Assembly (NCBI GenBank): GCA_021791235.1 | Contig: JAJYXA010000327.1 | Span: 1-7,885 of the forward strand | Direction of reading: 5' to 3' | From: Pseudomonadota bacterium | GTDB taxonomy: Bacteria; Pseudomonadota; Gammaproteobacteria; Burkholderiales; Thiobacillaceae | DNA length: 7,885 bases | In this document: piece by piece, positions 6,328-7,885 of the stretch | Layout of the letters: each line of letters opens with the position of its first letter | How positions within the stretch are numbered: position 1 is the stretch's first letter | The notes under the pieces: generated by a model | The model's input: the letters and a program-made list of their open reading frames with translations, nothing else | What the model was told of the DNA's origin: nothing | Databases searched by the model: none | Made by a program: the position numbers and the translations under genes

Positions 6328-6612
6328 CTAATTTCCAGGTTCCGCCGGCGAGAAGCCACCGTCAGGCCCGGGCTTCCCACGCTCGGCCAAAATATAGCTT
6401 CCGGTCACCCCGTACTGCGGTCCCCATCCTAGGTCTTCGTCGATCTCAGCTCCGGTTTTGCGATCGAATGTCCATGTGTCCACCGGAGCATCAACGGCAG
6501 TACATTCGATCCGGTCCTCGCTGACCGTGGTTACCCGCATCTCCATTTCCGCCACCCCGGCAAGATAACGGTAAACGACGTCACCCACCCGCACCTCGTC
6601 AAGCTTTTTCAT
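6328..6612 (-). CDS. Small conserved hypothetical protein (94 aa)
   Basis: This short, beta-rich-looking protein opens with DEVRVGDVVYRYLAG (5-19) and has M-x-M-x-V-T-x-V (23-30), then WTFDRKTGAEIDEDLGWG (47-64). From memory these are hallmarks of a widespread family of small uncharacterised bacterial proteins found on chromosomes, phages and plasmids. The predicted fold is a small SH3-like barrel, which is inference. The longer start at 6624 would be a TTG; the ATG at 6612 has GGAG six bases upstream and is preferred. A short Gly/Pro-rich tail follows the conserved core. It sits 32 bases after the LPD7-like gene and 10 bases before the phosphoesterase gene, inside the operon. No enzymatic function is evident. 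Confidence 0.8.
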   Translation of the reverse strand: MKKLDEVRVGDVVYRYLAGVAEMEMRVTTVSEDRIECTAVDAPVDTWTFDRKTGAEIDEDLGWGPQYGVTGSYILAERGKPGPDGGFSPAEPGN

Positions 6613-6618
6613 GTTGTT

Positions 6619-6622
6619 CTCC
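6619..6622 (-). promoter_or_regulatory. Ribosome binding site deciding the start of the 94-aa gene
   Basis: GGAG on the minus strand lies six bases before the ATG at 6612. It overlaps the only longer alternative start (TTG at 6624), which argues that the ATG is used. Confidence 0.65.
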
Positions 6623-6644
6623 AAGTTTGCCAGCGCCTGAATTC

Positions 6645-7130
6645 CTAAAGCTCAATCTCCGCGCCACGGCCGCTCACGGCCGCCGGCGCTTCGCGCTGTT
6701 GCTGCTGATATTCCGAGCCGCAGCGCACTTCGATTCCAAGTTCGGCCGCCGCCTCTTTAGCCGCGGTTTCAAAAGCCTTGTCCCCGTGTGCGATTACCGG
6801 CGTCCATTTATGGTCCGCGGCCAACAGCAGCGCCTGTTTCATATTGCCGATGTCCAGCACCTCGACGCGGGTCCGATGGTCAACAAAGGCCGGCGCCGAG
6901 CACCCGGGCGAATAATAAGCAACCGCTCCATCTTCCCGGGGATAAGCGAAATACCCGGGAATTAATCGGGCCATCGGTCCGAGGCCGCGCTCGGCTGAGG
7001 GCTCGAGCGTTCCGGCCGTTTCAATCGGGGCGGACAAGATGCCCGCGGCCTTCCGCTTCGCGGCCGCGGCCGGCGCAGATGAAGGTTTCTTCCTGGGTTT
7101 ACGGGTTGCGGGGGATTTCTGTTTGCCCAT
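6645..7130 (-). CDS. LPD7-like domain protein, first gene of the operon
   Basis: This 161-aa protein starts with a highly basic, Lys/Arg/Ala/Pro-rich, probably disordered tail (about 1-30) that could bind DNA. The conserved part (about 80-140) reads AFVDHRTRVEVLD, then a helix ALLLAADHKW, then IAHGDKAFETAAKEAAAELGI, which fits the layout of large polyvalent protein-associated domain 7 (LPD7). That domain is found in relaxases, primases and other mobile-element proteins. The C-terminus has a glutamine-rich stretch (142-145). The ATG is preceded by GAGGA ten bases away and GGAG two bases away. It is the promoter-proximal gene of the eight-gene run and faces the divergent palindrome-containing promoter region. 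A role in DNA processing or transfer is inferred from the domain and the downstream Toprim gene. The domain call is from recalled motifs only. Confidence 0.72.
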   Translation of the reverse strand: MGKQKSPATRKPRKKPSSAPAAAAKRKAAGILSAPIETAGTLEPSAERGLGPMARLIPGYFAYPREDGAVAYYSPGCSAPAFVDHRTRVEVLDIGNMKQALLLAADHKWTPVIAHGDKAFETAAKEAAAELGIEVRCGSEYQQQQREAPAAVSGRGAEIEL

Positions 7131-7154
7131 AGCTCCGGTTCCTCGTGTGTTTAC

Positions 7155-7183
7155 AGTTTACCATAGGTTGACAGGCAACACAA
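7155..7183 (-). promoter_or_regulatory. Candidate promoter of the eight-gene minus-strand operon
   Basis: On the minus strand TTGTGT (7183-7178) and TAAACT (7160-7155) are separated by 17 bases; each matches the sigma70 consensus at four of six positions. It would start transcription about 20 bases before the LPD7-like start codon. Its -35 box is the left half of the 14-bp palindrome, so a protein bound there could block it. Confidence 0.35.
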
Positions 7184-7196
7184 GCTTGTGTATGCT
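7168..7196 (+). promoter_or_regulatory. Strong sigma70-type promoter for the right-edge membrane gene
   Basis: TTGACA (7168-7173) is a perfect -35 box. It is followed by an optimal 17-base spacer and TATGCT (7191-7196) as -10. The expected transcript start near 7203 leaves a leader of about 34 bases before the ATG at 7237, including AAAGGGG as ribosome binding site. Confidence 0.75.
7178..7191. promoter_or_regulatory. Perfect 14-bp palindrome within the divergent promoters; candidate operator
   Basis: ACACAAGCTTGTGT is its own reverse complement. It lies between the -35 and -10 boxes of the rightward promoter, its last base being the first base of the -10, and it covers the -35 of the leftward candidate. 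This is a typical position for a dimeric repressor site. A GCTTGT copy at 7194-7199 forms a partial direct repeat with its right half. No regulator gene is visible in the window. Confidence 0.55.
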
Positions 7197-7236
7197 TGTA
7201 TTCGAAGAAACCAAGAGCAGAAAGGGGTGTCATCGA

Positions 7237-7885
7237 ATGCAAATGCAGACTGAACCGGAAAGCGTTTTGTCCTCGCGAACGAAGGTTTACCGCACCATAG
7301 GACTGAAGTTGTTCCCCGGCACCGACCCGCTTACGTACGACGACGTCCGCGATCGGTTGATTCCGCTCAACATCGACCACGATGGGCAGGTAAAGCGCGT
7401 CGAGCGCGAGCTTGTCCGCCAGCGTTTGTTCCGCCGCCTGCACAGGCTCGGGCTGGCTGTTGCTGTCGCGTCGCTAGCGCCGCTGCTTGCGCTGATGACC
7501 GTGCGCGCCGGCATTCTGGGCGTGGAGGCGTGGCACGCGCGGCACAAGGCGTATGAAGCGCAAGTGGCCGCGTACGATAAGGCCGTAGCTCAGTACCACA
7601 AGAGCTACACGGACTATTTGAAGAAGCTCGCCGAATACAATGCCGCAGTGAAGGCAACCAAAGACGCGATCGCCGCGCTTACGCCGACGCAGCGCCAGGA
7701 GCTGACCACCGCGCACGATCTCTACTATTCGATCAGCACACCGTACGGCCCGAGCCCGTACTACGGCGGGTGTGGTTTCCTCGCGCGCCAGGTGCTTCAC
7801 GAGCCCATGTCGGATCTCCAGCAGTACGCAAACATGACAATGTTTGCGGCCATGCAGCACACGTGCGAGCGCTCGGCGTACGCCT
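7237..7885 (+). CDS. Single-pass membrane protein with tyrosine heptad coiled coil (3' truncated)
   Basis: The frame is open from the ATG at 7237 to the right edge (216 codons), with AAAGGGG nine bases upstream and a near-consensus promoter. Residues 1-70 are soluble and end in a very basic stretch (RQRLFRRLHR). A hydrophobic segment spans about 71-95 and is followed by a long helix (about 98-148). In this helix Tyr recurs at 106, 113, 120, 127 and 134, an exact seven-residue period that marks a coiled coil with tyrosine at one core or seam position. The next part has Gly/Pro/Tyr-rich sequence and cysteines at 179 and 210. By the positive-inside rule the N-terminus is cytosolic, and the coiled coil and cysteines lie outside the inner membrane, where a disulfide is possible. 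I do not recognise the family. A part in the mating apparatus or cell envelope is only a guess. Confidence 0.8.
   Translation, partial: MQMQTEPESVLSSRTKVYRTIGLKLFPGTDPLTYDDVRDRLIPLNIDHDGQVKRVERELVRQRLFRRLHRLGLAVAVASLAPLLALMTVRAGILGVEAWHARHKAYEAQVAAYDKAVAQYHKSYTDYLKKLAEYNAAVKATKDAIAALTPTQRQELTTAHDLYYSISTPYGPSPYYGGCGFLARQVLHEPMSDLQQYANMTMFAAMQHTCERSAYA

Noticed and set aside
5841..6524. Open frame of 227 codons on the plus strand opposite the metallophosphoesterase
   Set aside because: The minus strand has all metallophosphoesterase motifs here; the plus-strand frame has none and spans the junction of two genes.
7474..7860. Open frame of 128 codons on the minus strand opposite the right-edge gene
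   Set aside because: The plus-strand gene has promoter, ribosome binding site, membrane segment and heptad pattern; the minus-strand frame is Arg/His/Val-rich noise.

Overview
This 7.9 kb window comes from a GC-rich bacterium and looks like part of a conjugative plasmid or integrative conjugative element. The main evidence is the 3' part of a DotA/TraY-family gene at the left edge, a polytopic membrane component of type IVB (IncI-like) secretion/conjugation systems. An LPD7-like gene and a DUF3991/Toprim primase-like gene, both typical of plasmid DNA-processing modules, agree with this. The host cannot be fixed from sequence alone. Several small conserved proteins recall genes I associate with Acidobacteriota or Proteobacteria, but this is a weak impression. 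I see no tRNA, rRNA, CRISPR array, transposase or integrase.

Layout. From the left edge to 1589 (+) runs the truncated traY/dotA-like gene. Convergent with it, with overlapping stop codons, is a coiled-coil plus zinc-ribbon protein (2158 down to 1586, -). A 91-bp divergent promoter region follows, carrying two CAAGCTT direct repeats exactly 10 bp apart. It faces a 138-aa hypothetical gene (2250-2666, +), whose 3' end overlaps by 65 bp the last gene of a large minus-strand cluster.

That cluster, read from 7130 down to 2602, is a tight run of eight genes: LPD7-like protein, small conserved SH3-like-sized protein, calcineurin-type metallophosphoesterase, DUF3991/Toprim primase-like protein, two tandem paralogous proteins of unknown function, a zinc-ribbon protein, and a membrane-anchored Mrr-type nuclease. 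Gaps are at most 36 bp and the last two genes overlap, so it is very probably one operon.

Upstream of the operon, a 106-bp divergent region holds a near-consensus sigma70 promoter (TTGACA-N17-TATGCT). A perfect 14-bp palindrome fills its spacer and runs one base into the -10 box, and it is a good candidate operator. The promoter drives a 216+ aa open reading frame that leaves the right edge. It encodes a single-pass membrane protein with tyrosines at exact seven-residue spacing after the membrane segment.

How it may work together (inference): TraY belongs to the mating-pore apparatus. The minus-strand operon looks like an accessory module for DNA processing, nucleic-acid turnover and possibly defence (primase-like, phosphoesterase and Mrr-like nuclease). 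The two intergenic regions, which share an AAGCTT-centred motif, may be controlled by the same element-encoded regulator.
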